In this document: piece after piece, positions 9,100 through 17,202 of the stretch | How the letters are laid out: every line of letters begins with the position of its first letter | How positions within the stretch are numbered: position 1 is the first letter of the stretch | Source: Bordetella petrii | GTDB taxonomy: Bacteria > Pseudomonadota > Gammaproteobacteria > Burkholderiales > Burkholderiaceae_B | Direction: 5' to 3' | Assembly (NCBI RefSeq): GCF_017356245.1 | Contig: NZ_JAFMZZ010000001.1 | Span: 572,261-636,260, forward strand | Length of the DNA: 64,000 nucleotides | The notes under the pieces: model-generated | What the model was told of the DNA's origin: nothing | Database searches by the model: none | What the model saw: the letters and a program-made list of their open reading frames with translations, nothing else | Made by a program: the position numbers and the translations under genes

Positions 9100-9225
9100 G
9101 ATTCGTCTCCCTTTGCGCCGGTGCGGCCGGCTTTGTTCGAAGCCTGGATACTGCGCTGGGAGACATAAATGGACAAATGACTCTTTGCTCTAATATATAA
9201 CCAACCCAACATAGCTGGAGTTTTC
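9100..9225. promoter_or_regulatory. Divergent promoter region between the catabolic operon and its LysR gene
   Basis: These 126 bases separate two divergent starts. The half next to the LysR gene (about 9163-9205) is AT-richer than the surrounding genes, for example CTCTAATATATAACC. A ribosome site CTGGAG precedes the LysR ATG. This is the usual place for a LysR regulator to bind and control the opposite operon. I could not point to one convincing T-N11-A operator, so no binding site is assigned. Confidence 0.55.
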
Positions 9226-10152
9226 ATGGATTGGACGCACAGGCTGCGGCTGAGGCAGCTTCAGGTCTTGCTCAGCCTGGCCGACACGCAGAACATCAGC
9301 CATTCGGCCGAGCAGCTTCATGTCACGCAGCCTGCCTTGTCCAAATGGCTGAAAGAGTTCGAGACCGACCTTGGCCTGCCCCTGTTCGAACGGCATGCCC
9401 GGGGGCTGCGGCTGACGGCGTACGGCAAGACCCTGAAGGCCTTTGCGCTGCGCATCAACGGCGAGCTGGACCGCGCCCGCGACGAAATGGCCGCCCTGCG
9501 GCAGGGCAGCGCGGGCCGCGCCGTGGTGGGCGCCTCGGGCGCGGCCATTGCCAGTGTGGTGCCGCAAGCCATCCAGTCGCTGCTGCGGGAAATGCCCAGC
9601 GCTTCCATCGAAATCCGCGAAGCGCCCATGGACGGGCTGTTCATCCAATTGCTGCAGCGTGAGCTGGACATCGCGGTGGGACGGGCTGCGCCGCACTACC
9701 AGCACCCCGAGATCTGTTCCGAGCCGCTGTACGAAGAACGCCTGCGTTTCGCCGTGCGCGCGGACCATCCGCTGACGCGCAAGCCCGATGTGTCGCTCGC
9801 CGACCTGTTGTCGTTTCGCTGGATTGTGTGGACCCGCGATATTCCCGCGCGCTATGTGCTGGAAGATGCCCTGGCCGAAGCGGGGCTGGCCGTGCCCCGC
9901 GATGTGGTGAACTCGAACTCGGTGCTGGCGACGATCGCGCTGGCCGCCGACAGCGACATGATCGCGGTGGTGGCCGAGCGCGCCATCGACCTGCCGGACG
10001 GCACCCGGGTGTTGACACCGCTGCCCGTGGCGCTGCACACGCGCAGCACGCTGACGATGTACTGGCGGCAGGAACTGGTGCCGTCCGCCGCGGTTCAGGA
10101 ACTGCTGGCCAGGATACGGGCCGCGGCCCGGCCGGCGCCGGCGCCGGCGTAA
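9226..10152 (+). CDS. LysR-family transcriptional regulator, probable activator of the adjacent operon
   Basis: A 308-residue regulator. The winged helix-turn-helix occupies about residues 5-65, with LRQLQVLLSLADTQNISHSA and QPALSKWLKEFETDLG. The effector-binding domain follows (about 95-300), starting GRAVVGASGAA. The ATG is preceded by CTGGAG at good spacing. The gene is divergent from the Bug/aldehyde dehydrogenase/decarboxylase operon across 126 bases. That is the standard arrangement for a LysR protein activating the opposite operon when a pathway acid binds. The inducer is not visible from sequence; an aromatic 2-hydroxyacid or 2-oxoacid is a guess from context. Confidence 0.92.
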   Translation: MDWTHRLRLRQLQVLLSLADTQNISHSAEQLHVTQPALSKWLKEFETDLGLPLFERHARGLRLTAYGKTLKAFALRINGELDRARDEMAALRQGSAGRAVVGASGAAIASVVPQAIQSLLREMPSASIEIREAPMDGLFIQLLQRELDIAVGRAAPHYQHPEICSEPLYEERLRFAVRADHPLTRKPDVSLADLLSFRWIVWTRDIPARYVLEDALAEAGLAVPRDVVNSNSVLATIALAADSDMIAVVAERAIDLPDGTRVLTPLPVALHTRSTLTMYWRQELVPSAAVQELLARIRAAARPAPAPA

Positions 10153-10168
10153 GCGCGCCGGACCGACG

Positions 10169-10660
10169 CTACCGCAGGCGCGTCGATGACGTGATGCCCA
10201 GGTACACCATCTTGGAATACGGGCACATCAATTCGGTTTCTTCGACGAGCTCTTTGGCCGTGTCGGAGTCGAGCCCCGGCAGGGAAACTTCCAGGTCGGC
10301 CGTGATGCAGAACCGCCCGTCGGTCGGGTCGCGCGCGAACGATACCGTGCAGTAAAGGGCGAAGTCTTTGGGCAGCGTGACGCCGTGCTTGATGGCGATG
10401 AGCACCAGGGCGCCGTGGAAACACGCGGCATAGCCGGCCGCGAACAATTGTTCGGGGTTCGTGCCGCCGCCCTCGCCGCCGAGCGCCGTCGGCAGCCGCA
10501 GTGAAATATCCAGCGCGCCGTCGTCCGAGCGCGCATGGCCCGAGGCCCGGCCATGGCCGGAGGCGCCCCCGGTCAACGTCACGGTGGTGGTGTAGAGCGG
10601 CAGGATTTCGTTGCCGTCGTAGGGATCCAGGGTCGAAACCGGCGGAATGGCGGGCGTCAT
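10169..10660 (-). CDS. ohr: Organic hydroperoxide resistance protein (Ohr/OsmC family)
   Basis: A 163-residue cytoplasmic thiol peroxidase that reduces organic hydroperoxides. The two redox cysteines are C80 in YAACFHGAL and C146 in MCPYSKM, the motifs that separate Ohr from OsmC. The first 15-20 residues extend beyond the usual Ohr start, before the family opening LYTTTVTLTGGASGHGRA. No OhrR (MarR-type) regulator lies next to it. It converges on the LysR gene with 16 bases between them. Confidence 0.92.
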   Translation of the reverse strand: MTPAIPPVSTLDPYDGNEILPLYTTTVTLTGGASGHGRASGHARSDDGALDISLRLPTALGGEGGGTNPEQLFAAGYAACFHGALVLIAIKHGVTLPKDFALYCTVSFARDPTDGRFCITADLEVSLPGLDSDTAKELVEETELMCPYSKMVYLGITSSTRLR

Positions 10661-10731
10661 GATGTGTATTTACCTTGATTGCCTACAGAATAACCGGCGA
10701 ACGGCAATCGGCGCGAACGCGGCGGACAGGT

Positions 10732-11241
10732 TCATGCCGGCCGGCTCATGATCACGCTGCGGTAGTTCACGGCCTGCCATTGCACGTGTTCGATGTAGCG
10801 ATAGCCGCGCCGGGAATACCAGCCGATCAGGTGCATGGCGGATTCGGCCGTGTCCAGCGCGATTTCCGATGCGCCCGTCTGCGCGGCGCGGGCTTCGGCC
10901 AGCGCCATCAGGCGCGCGCCCAGCCCGCGCGACTGCCATTGCGGATCGACCCCGAACTGGGCCAGCGACGCCACGTCGGGCCGATTCAGCCAGGGCGAGC
11001 CCTGGGTATTGGCAATGGGCTTGAAAGTGATGGTGCCCACCAGCTGGCCATCGGCCACCGCCACGTAGCATTCGCCCTTGCTGATGCGCTGGCGGGTGAC
11101 GTCTTCGGACTGGTGAGTGGCCACGTAGCGCAGCCCCATGGCGGCCAGCCGCGCGTAGGCCCTGTGCAGCAGCGCCGTCAGATCGGCGATCGAATCTTGC
11201 GGCGAGATCAGTCGTACCTGGATACTGTTTGAATCGTGCAT
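10732..11241 (-). CDS. GNAT-family N-acetyltransferase
   Basis: A 169-residue protein with the GNAT core. AVADGQLVGTITFKP forms the central strands, WQSRGLGARLMALAEARA is the acetyl-CoA pyrophosphate loop and following helix, and LIGWYSRRGYRYIE is the C-terminal motif. The start MHDSNSIQVRL is preferred. Longer in-frame starts would run through the region shared with the divergent mutarotase gene and add low-complexity residues. Substrate unknown; small GNATs of this type acetylate amines on metabolites, peptides or drugs. Confidence 0.82.
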   Translation of the reverse strand: MHDSNSIQVRLISPQDSIADLTALLHRAYARLAAMGLRYVATHQSEDVTRQRISKGECYVAVADGQLVGTITFKPIANTQGSPWLNRPDVASLAQFGVDPQWQSRGLGARLMALAEARAAQTGASEIALDTAESAMHLIGWYSRRGYRYIEHVQWQAVNYRSVIMSRPA

Positions 11242-11326
11242 GATGCTCAGCCCCGCAAGGCAGCCCGGACCAAAACCCGGATTTTCATCATAATGGGAGT
11301 TCTTGCCAAGCAGCGAGGCACCGGCC

Positions 11327-12226
11327 ATGACGACAGATGCACACATCGAATCCACCACCATCGGCCAGCTGCCGGGCTGGCGCGTGCGCACGCCGCATGG
11401 CAGCGCGCTGGTGGCGCGGCAAGGGGCGCAATTGCTCAGTTATACGCCGGCCGGCGGCCGGCCGCTGGTATGGCTTTCGGAACAGGCCCGCCTGGCGCCG
11501 GGCGCGCCGGCGCGCGGCGGCGTGCCGGTGTGCTGGCCATGGTTCGCGGTGTACGACCGCAACCCGCAGGCGGTGCGCGACAGCGTGGCGGCGCCGCCGG
11601 GGGCGGCATCGCATGGCTGGGTGCGCCAGGCCGATTGGCAACTGGCGGGACAATGCGCCGAGGCCGGCGCCGCCGGGCTGGAATTCACCTTTACCGCCGG
11701 CCCGGGCCATGCTCCGGGCTGGCGGCACCATGCCCTGCTGACCCTGGGCATGCGCTTCGGCCAGGACATCGCGCTGACCCTGTCGGTGCGCAACCTGGGC
11801 GCCCAGCCCTTCACCACGGCCCTGGCGCTGCACACCTATCTGGCCATTTCCGACAGCCGGCGCATCGAGATCCATGGCCTGCAGGGCTGCGACTACCTGG
11901 ACATGGCGCGGGGCTGGACCCGGCATCGCCAGGCCGGCCCGGTGGCGCTCGACGGCGAAACCGATCGCCTCTACCTGGACACCCTGGCGCCGGTCACGGT
12001 GCACGACCCGGGCTGGAGCCGCAAGGTGCGGCTGCAGGCCACCGGCTCGCGTTCGACGGTAGTGTGGAATCCCGGCCCGGCCAAGGCGGCGCGGCTGGAT
12101 GACTTCGCCGATGACGAATGGCAGCGCATGGTCTGCGTGGAAACGGCGCGCGTACTGGACGACGCGCTGGCCGTCGGGCCGGGTGAAACCGCCACCGTGG
12201 CCGTGACGATCGACGCGCGGCCCTGA
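11327..12226 (+). CDS. D-hexose-6-phosphate mutarotase family protein (YeaD-like aldose epimerase)
   Basis: A 299-residue beta-sandwich protein. Signatures are PARGGVPVCWPWF, the catalytic His in ASHGWVRQADW, and TALALHTYLAISD. The family interconverts alpha and beta anomers of hexose 6-phosphates. The ATG at 11327 is chosen because GCGAGG lies at normal distance; an in-frame TTG at 11303 is an alternative. It is divergent from the GNAT gene and stands alone. The fold is clear, the sugar specificity is inferred. Confidence 0.85.
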   Translation: MTTDAHIESTTIGQLPGWRVRTPHGSALVARQGAQLLSYTPAGGRPLVWLSEQARLAPGAPARGGVPVCWPWFAVYDRNPQAVRDSVAAPPGAASHGWVRQADWQLAGQCAEAGAAGLEFTFTAGPGHAPGWRHHALLTLGMRFGQDIALTLSVRNLGAQPFTTALALHTYLAISDSRRIEIHGLQGCDYLDMARGWTRHRQAGPVALDGETDRLYLDTLAPVTVHDPGWSRKVRLQATGSRSTVVWNPGPAKAARLDDFADDEWQRMVCVETARVLDDALAVGPGETATVAVTIDARP

Positions 12227-12367
12227 TGGCGGCCATGGCCGGCGTTGCGGCCATCCTATTATGTAATTTTATGTTTCTCAGCCGGGTGGGCGCGGCCGCG
12301 TGGATATGATCAAATCACACGCCTGATATAGAAAAAGAGCGCTGCCTGGCGGCGCCAGAGACCGCCG

Positions 12368-13123
12368 ATGAATGCGCGCATCCGCTTTCCAGCCCTGCTA
12401 TTGCTTGCCTGTATGGCCGCCGCAACGGCCCGTGCCGGGCAGGTGCAGGTGGCTGTCGCGGCCAACGTCGCGGCGCCGATCCGCCTGATTGCCGACGACT
12501 TCCAGCGCAAGACCGGCAACGTGGTCGTGCTTTCCGCGGCCCCCACCAGCCAGCTGTATGCCCAGATTTCGCAAGGCGCCCGCTACGATGTCTTCGTGGC
12601 CGGCAACGACGTGCTGCCGGCCCGCCTGGAAGCTGCCCGCAAGGCCGTGCCCGGCACGCGCTACACCTATGCCACGCGGGTGCTGGCGCTGTGGTCGCCG
12701 CGTGAAGGCTATGTCGACGCGCAGGGCGAAGTGCTGAAAGACAATCAGTTCCAGCGCCTGTCGATCACCAGCCCCGACCTGCTGCCCTATGGCCGTCCGG
12801 CCATGCAGGTGCTCGATCGGCTGGGGCTGCGCGGCGAAGTCACCGACAAGCTGGTCGAGCGCCGCAATGCGGCGGACACGCGGCGCTTTCTATCGGGCGG
12901 CAACAGCGATCTGGGCTTTGTGACGCTGTCGCATATCTACAAGGACAGCCGTATCGAGCGCGGCTCGGCATGGATCGTGCCTACCTCGCTGTACGACCCG
13001 ATCCGCCAGGAAGCGGTCTTGCTGGAAACCGGCAAAGAAAACCTGGCGGCGCGCTCGTTTCTGTTCTACCTGAAGGGCCCCAAGGTAGGGCAGATCATGC
13101 GCTCATACGGGTTTCACCGCTAG
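12368..13123 (+). CDS. modA: Molybdate-type ABC transporter substrate-binding protein (ModA family)
   Basis: A 251-residue periplasmic protein with a 23-24 residue signal peptide (MNARIRFPALLLLACMAAAT). The mature sequence opens QVQVAVAANVAAPIRLIADD. It has SAAPTSQLYAQISQGARYDVF and GNSDLGFVTLSHI, the ModA pattern that binds the oxyanion in the cleft. No modB, modC or modE gene follows. The last codon overlaps the convergent TauE-type gene by four bases. A relative binding tungstate or another oxyanion is possible. The 141-base upstream region holds no feature I could assign. Confidence 0.85.
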   Translation: MNARIRFPALLLLACMAAATARAGQVQVAVAANVAAPIRLIADDFQRKTGNVVVLSAAPTSQLYAQISQGARYDVFVAGNDVLPARLEAARKAVPGTRYTYATRVLALWSPREGYVDAQGEVLKDNQFQRLSITSPDLLPYGRPAMQVLDRLGLRGEVTDKLVERRNAADTRRFLSGGNSDLGFVTLSHIYKDSRIERGSAWIVPTSLYDPIRQEAVLLETGKENLAARSFLFYLKGPKVGQIMRSYGFHR

Positions 13124-13890
13124 AACCCCAGGCCCTCGATGACCTGGTAGGCGCCCAGCGCCGCCAGGCTGGCCATGAAGCACAGGCGGAACATGCGCGG
13201 CGAAAGCGTGCGGCGCAGGCGCTGGCCGGCGGCCATGCCCAGCAGCGCCGGCCCCAGCATCGCGAACGAAGCCCCCGCCGCGCCCGCGCCATAGCTGCCG
13301 TTGAGCCACAGCCCGGCGGCCAGCGCCACCGTGGACACCGTGAACGACACGCCCATGGCCTGGATCAGCGCGTCTTTATCCAGCGCCAGCGACTGCAGGT
13401 ACGGCACGGCCGGCACGACGAACACGCCCGTCAGCGCGGTGATGGCGCCGGTCAGCAGCCCCACGCACGGCCCCAGCCATGCCTCGCTGCGCGGCGGCAG
13501 CGCCCGCGGCGTGCCGAACAGCCCCCAGGCCGCGTATGCGAGCAAGGCCGCGCCCAGCGCCACCGCCCCCCAGGCGCCGGCCGGCGCCCCGAACACGGCG
13601 GCGCCTGCCAGGGTGCCGGCGCAAACCCCCAACTGCATGGGGCCGATGCGCCGCAGCAGCGGCATCAGCGTGCTCAGGGGCCGCGCCTGCCACAGATTGG
13701 TGACCAGCGAAGGCACCACCAGCAGGGCGGCCGCCTGCGCCGGCGCCATGAACAGCGCCAGCAACGCCATGGAAATGGTGGGCAGGCCCATGCCCACCAC
13801 ACCCTTGGCCAGGCCGGCCAGCAGGAACACGACCGCCACGGCGGCCAGCAGGCCGGGCGCCAGGCCCGGCAGAGAATCGAACAGGTGCAT
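13120..13890 (-). CDS. TauE/SafE-family membrane transporter (TSUP; sulfite/organosulfonate exporter type)
   Basis: A 256-residue integral membrane protein with about eight hydrophobic segments and two repeats of the TauE motif: LLAGLAKGVVGMGLPTISMA near the N-terminus and VGLLTGAITALTGVFVVP in the second half. These proteins move small sulfur-containing or carboxylate anions across the inner membrane. Its stop overlaps modA tail to tail. A LysR gene lies divergently 164 bases upstream and is the likely regulator. The substrate cannot be read from sequence. Confidence 0.85.
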   Translation of the reverse strand: MHLFDSLPGLAPGLLAAVAVVFLLAGLAKGVVGMGLPTISMALLALFMAPAQAAALLVVPSLVTNLWQARPLSTLMPLLRRIGPMQLGVCAGTLAGAAVFGAPAGAWGAVALGAALLAYAAWGLFGTPRALPPRSEAWLGPCVGLLTGAITALTGVFVVPAVPYLQSLALDKDALIQAMGVSFTVSTVALAAGLWLNGSYGAGAAGASFAMLGPALLGMAAGQRLRRTLSPRMFRLCFMASLAALGAYQVIEGLGF

Positions 13891-14015
13891 GGGTATTCAG
13901 ATTTTGGCTCAGGCATAGGCAGCCATGCCCGGCCTGAATGATGTTTGGAGTGATAACGGCCCTATTCTTGCCTGTTTCATGACCACGACCCAATGCGGAT
14001 GTGCCGCACTCAGGC

Positions 14016-14030
14016 TCAGGTAATTCCTGA
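14016..14030. promoter_or_regulatory. Candidate operator: perfect TCAGG-N5-CCTGA palindrome
   Basis: The bases TCAGGTAATTCCTGA form a perfect 5-bp inverted repeat around TAATT, 25 bases before the LysR start and about 125 bases before the TauE-type gene. Short dyads with an AT centre between divergent genes are typical LysR sites. The assignment rests on symmetry and position only. Confidence 0.4.
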
Positions 14031-14054
14031 CCCTGGCGTGCTAGCATTCGATGC

Positions 14055-14960
14055 ATGCGCTTCGACTTGACCGACCTGCGCCTGTTTCTGCATATCCACG
14101 AGACCGGCTCCATTACCGGCGGCGCGCAACGCACGCACATGACGCTGGCCTCGGCCAGCGAGCGCGTGCGCGGCATGGAAGACACCCTGGGCGTGCCCCT
14201 GCTGGTGCGCGAGCGCCACGGGGTGCGCGTCACCGCCGCCGGCCGCACCCTGCTGCACCATGCCCGCGCGGTGCTTCAGCAGGTCGAGCGCATGCATGGC
14301 GAACTGGATCAATACGGTCATGGCATCAGGGGCCACGTCAGGCTGCTGTGCAACACGGCCGCGCTGAGCGAATACCTGCCCGACGCGCTGTGCGGCTTCC
14401 TGGCCCGCCATCCGCGCATCTCGGTGGATGTCGAAGAACGGCTCAGCGCCGACATCGCCGACGCCATGCGGGCCGGCGCGGCCGATATCGGCATCCTGGC
14501 CGATTCCGCCGACCTGCAGGGCCTGCAGACGCACCCGTTCCGCCATGACCCGCTGGTGCTGGTGGTGGCGCGCGGCCACGCGCTGGCGCAATCGGCCAGC
14601 GTGGGGCTGGCCGAGATCGCGGCCCATGACTTCATCGGCCTGGCCGAAGGCAGCGCCCTGCAGGACCACATCGCCCAGCATGCGCGGCGCGCCGGCGCGC
14701 CGCTGAACTACCGGGTGCGGCTGCGCAGCTTCGACGCCATCTGCCGCCTGGCGGGCGGCGGCATAGGCATCGGTATCGTGCCGCGCGCCGCGGCGCGGCG
14801 CTGCGCGCGCGCCACCGGCATCAAGGCGGTGGCGCTCGATGCGCCATGGGCGAACCGCAACCTGCTGCTGTGCGTGCGGCGCGCCGAAGACCTGCCCGCC
14901 TATGCCCTGCAGATGCTGCGGCACCTGCAGGGCGCGGCGCAGCCGGCGCAACGGAAATGA
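14055..14960 (+). CDS. LysR-family transcriptional regulator
   Basis: A 301-residue regulator with N-terminal helix-turn-helix (LRLFLHIHETGSITGGAQRT and LASASERVRGMEDTLG, about residues 6-60) and effector domain GHVRLLCNTAALSEYLP onward. The position of usually conserved Ala/Ser in the recognition helix fits a LysR subgroup with LASASERVR. It is divergent from the TauE-type exporter, which it probably controls. The first hairpin repeat of the window begins 12 bases after its stop. Confidence 0.9.
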   Translation: MRFDLTDLRLFLHIHETGSITGGAQRTHMTLASASERVRGMEDTLGVPLLVRERHGVRVTAAGRTLLHHARAVLQQVERMHGELDQYGHGIRGHVRLLCNTAALSEYLPDALCGFLARHPRISVDVEERLSADIADAMRAGAADIGILADSADLQGLQTHPFRHDPLVLVVARGHALAQSASVGLAEIAAHDFIGLAEGSALQDHIAQHARRAGAPLNYRVRLRSFDAICRLAGGGIGIGIVPRAAARRCARATGIKAVALDAPWANRNLLLCVRRAEDLPAYALQMLRHLQGAAQPAQRK

Positions 14961-14972
14961 TCGCCAGGTCGC

Positions 14973-15048
14973 CAGGTGTCTGACTCCCGCAGGGTGTCAG
15001 ACACCGTGCTATTGAGACAATCGCGGCACACTTCGGTGTCTGACACCC
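14973..15048. repeat. Dispersed hairpin repeat, copy A (second hairpin interrupted)
   Basis: The first hairpin (14975-15005) has perfect 10-bp arms GGTGTCTGAC and GTCAGACACC. Its loop itself pairs CCC with GGG. A 29-base centre with ATTGAGACAAT follows, then GGTGTCTGACACCC (15035-15048), which is the first half of the second hairpin seen in the other copies. The remaining half is missing here but appears at 15336, as if a segment had been inserted. It starts 12 bases after the LysR stop. Confidence 0.85.
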
Positions 15049-15335
15049 ATGGCGCTACCTTAAGGCCGATCCGGTGATTTCCTGGCTATTGACCTCGTGT
15101 ACCTGTGGATATTCCGCTTTGGGGTTTGCGTTCTAGCCCCGTCCCACGTCGTCCGGGCCAGCGGTGTCGGCGCACGTGCGTCGGGCTCGGGCGCAACCAG
15201 GCGCCCTCGGCCTGCTGCGCAGGCTGCCCCGCCGCCCAACGCGCCGACACCGCTGGCCCGCACGACGCGGGACTGCGATAGTTGAATTCGAACCGCCGCT
15301 CAGCACCCGTATCGCAGGATCGGCCAGCTTATCCA
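15049..15335. repeat. 287-base segment with a 33-nt imperfect inverted repeat, flanked by 14-nt direct repeats
   Basis: No convincing gene lies here. Arms at 15141-15173 and 15241-15273 are 33 bases each and pair with two mismatches; the core is GGGCCAGCGGTGTCGGCGC. The 67-base loop contains a small GC hairpin (CCTGCTGCGCAGG). The segment is bordered by GGTGTCTGACACCC (15035-15048) and GGTGCCTGACACCC (15336-15349), which differ at one base. This fits insertion into, or recombination between, copies of the dispersed repeat. Small open frames inside read the palindrome on both strands and look accidental. Confidence 0.6.
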
Positions 15336-15369
15336 GGTGCCTGACACCCTGCGGGAGTCAGACACCTGG
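15333..15369. repeat. Dispersed hairpin repeat, copy B (single hairpin)
   Basis: A 37-base hairpin whose 13-base arms, CCAGGTGCCTGAC and GTCAGACACCTGG, pair with one mismatch. The ACCCTGCGGGA loop pairs CCC with GGG. It ends 20 bases from the stop of the minus-strand LysR gene at 15390, so copies A and B together fill the space between two convergent LysR genes. It matches the second hairpin of copy D almost base for base. Confidence 0.85.
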
Positions 15370-15389
15370 GATCCCTGGGACCATTGCGA

Positions 15390-16289
15390 TCACTCGGGCC
15401 ACGGCGGCTGCGCGAAGTGGCCGGCCAGGAAATCGACCAGCGCGCGCACGCGCGGCGGCACGTGGCGCCGCGTGGGATACACGGCGTAGATGCCCAGTTC
15501 GGCGCAACGGTACTGCGGCAGCAGCTCCACCAGGGTGCCGGCCCGCAGGGCGTCGCCGACCAGGAAGGTCGGCTGCAGGATGATGCCCAGGTGCGCCAGC
15601 GCGGCTTCCATGCAGGTGTCGCCGTTGTTGGCGCGCATGACGGGCTGGATGCGCACGCTGACCTCGCCCTCTCGGCCGTGGAAATGCCATTCGTCTCGGC
15701 CGGCCCAGTAGCTGTAGGCGATGGCGGCATGCATGGCCAGCTCTTTGGGGTGCGCGGGCTCGCCGCGCGCCCGGAGGTAGCCGGGGCTGGCGCACAGCAC
15801 CATGCGCGTAGAAGCCAGGTGGCGGCTGACCAGCGTGGAATCGGCCAGCTGCGAGATGCGCACGGCCACATCGTAGCCTTCGTCGACCAGGTCGACCATG
15901 CGGTCGGCCAGGGTGATGTCCAGCATCAGCTTGGGATGCTGGGCCTTGAAGGCGGCCCACAGGCCAGCCAGGTGGCGCACGCCGAAAGTCAGCGGCGCGT
16001 TCACGCGCAGCAGCCCGCCGACTTCGCCGCTGCGGCTGTTGACTTCGGTTTCGGCGTCTTCGACTTCGGCCAGCAGCACCTTGCAGCGTTCATAGAACAA
16101 CTGCCCTTCTTCGGTCAGGGACTGCCTGCGCGTGGTCCGCTGCATCAGGCGCACGCCCAGCCGGGCTTCCAGTTCCGTCACGTGGCGCGAGACGCCCGCC
16201 TTGGACATGCGCAGCCCCTCGGCCGCTTTCACGAAGCTGCCCGCCTCGACCACGGCGGTGAATACGCGCATTTCTTCGAATCGGTCCAT
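15390..16289 (-). CDS. LysR-family transcriptional regulator
   Basis: A 299-residue regulator of the common CrgA/DsdC-like type. It begins MDRFEEMRVFTAVVEAGSFV with recognition helix SKAGVSRHVTELEARLGVRL and RTTRRQSLTEEG. The effector domain starts GGLLRVNAPLTFG. The start at 16289 aligns with the family; upstream in-frame ATGs would add 4-11 residues. It is divergent from the extradiol dioxygenase gene (121 bases apart). That fits the common pairing of such LysR genes with a ring-cleavage or quinone-handling enzyme, which it probably regulates. Confidence 0.92.
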   Translation of the reverse strand: MDRFEEMRVFTAVVEAGSFVKAAEGLRMSKAGVSRHVTELEARLGVRLMQRTTRRQSLTEEGQLFYERCKVLLAEVEDAETEVNSRSGEVGGLLRVNAPLTFGVRHLAGLWAAFKAQHPKLMLDITLADRMVDLVDEGYDVAVRISQLADSTLVSRHLASTRMVLCASPGYLRARGEPAHPKELAMHAAIAYSYWAGRDEWHFHGREGEVSVRIQPVMRANNGDTCMEAALAHLGIILQPTFLVGDALRAGTLVELLPQYRCAELGIYAVYPTRRHVPPRVRALVDFLAGHFAQPPWPE

Positions 16290-16368
16290 ATTAACCACCA
16301 TCCTGGAACAATATATCCACAAATGGCCTATTTATCTCGATTCGTTAGGCAATTAAAGTCTAGTGAAC

Positions 16369-16391
16369 GGCCGGCCCTGCTGGGGCCGGCC
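16369..16391. promoter_or_regulatory. Hairpin in the leader of the dioxygenase gene
   Basis: GGCCGGCCC and GGGCCGGCC form a perfect 9-bp GC stem with loop TGCTG, ending seven bases before the ribosome site (CGGAG) of the dioxygenase gene. It could slow translation, end short transcripts or be an operator. There is no U-tract after it, so a terminator is unlikely. Confidence 0.4.
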
Positions 16392-16410
16392 CTAACGGAG
16401 ATTTTCTGCC

Positions 16411-17202
16411 ATGCAAGCCCAGCCTACTCTTTTCGTATCCCACGGGGCCCCCACTTTTGCCCTGGAACCCGGCCGCGCCGGGCCGCTGCTGGCGGCGCTG
16501 GGACAGCGCCGCCCGGCGCCGGCCGCGGTACTGATCGTATCGCCGCACTGGATGACCCGCGGCCTGGCCGTCACGGCGGCCGCCCGGCCGCAAACCATTC
16601 ATGATTTCGGCGGCTTTCCCGCGCCACTGTACGCGCTGCAATACCCCGCCCCCGGCGACCCCGCCCTGGCGGCGCGCGTGGCGGCGCTGCTGGGCCAGGC
16701 CGGCCATCCGGTGGCGCTGGATGCGGAGCGCGGCCTGGATCACGGCGCCTGGGTGCCCATGCTGCACATGTTTCCCGCGCACGACGTGCCGGTGGTGCAA
16801 CTGTCTCTGCCGGCCACCCTGGACCCGGCGCAGGCCTGGGAACTGGGGCGCAGCCTGGCGCCGCTGTCGGGCGAAGGCGTGCTGATTGTGGGCTCGGGCA
16901 GCCTGACCCACAACCTGTATGAATTCCGCCAGCGCGACGGCGCCGATGAGCCTTATGTGCGGGCCTTTGCCGACTGGGCCCGCGCGGCGGTGCGCGCGCG
17001 CGACCGCCAGGCCCTGGAAGGCTATCTGGATGCCGCCCCGCAGGCGCGCCGGGCGCACCCCACGGCCGAGCACTACCTGCCGCTGCTGATTGCCGCCGGC
17101 GCCGCAGCGCCAGGGTACGACGTGCAAGTGCTGGATGGCGGCATCAGTCATGGCGTGCTGTCGATGGATGCCTACGTGTTCAACGCGCCGGCGGCGCATT
17201 GA
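16411..17202 (+). CDS. Class III extradiol dioxygenase, 4,5-DOPA dioxygenase type (YgiD/LigB family)
   Basis: A 263-residue metal enzyme of the LigB fold. Likely metal-binding and acid-base histidines sit in VSHGAPTF, VSPHWMTRG, IHDFGGFP and LDHGAWVPM. GSGSLTHNLYEF closes the active site. Family members open catechol rings such as L-DOPA; the physiological substrate in bacteria is mostly unknown. The start is set by CGGAG upstream. It is divergent from a LysR gene. Its 3' end overlaps the convergent lytic transglycosylase gene by 23 bases. Confidence 0.88.
   Translation: MQAQPTLFVSHGAPTFALEPGRAGPLLAALGQRRPAPAAVLIVSPHWMTRGLAVTAAARPQTIHDFGGFPAPLYALQYPAPGDPALAARVAALLGQAGHPVALDAERGLDHGAWVPMLHMFPAHDVPVVQLSLPATLDPAQAWELGRSLAPLSGEGVLIVGSGSLTHNLYEFRQRDGADEPYVRAFADWARAAVRARDRQALEGYLDAAPQARRAHPTAEHYLPLLIAAGAAAPGYDVQVLDGGISHGVLSMDAYVFNAPAAH

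Noticed and set aside
12227..12367. Molybdenum-cofactor riboswitch or ModE operator upstream of modA
   Set aside because: I found no matching conserved bases or the ModE inverted repeat in these 141 bases.
15060..15285. Two small open frames (67 and 62 codons) inside the inverted repeat between the LysR genes
   Set aside because: Both read through the palindrome and give Pro/Ala/Arg-rich peptides with similar ends on both strands, as expected by chance.
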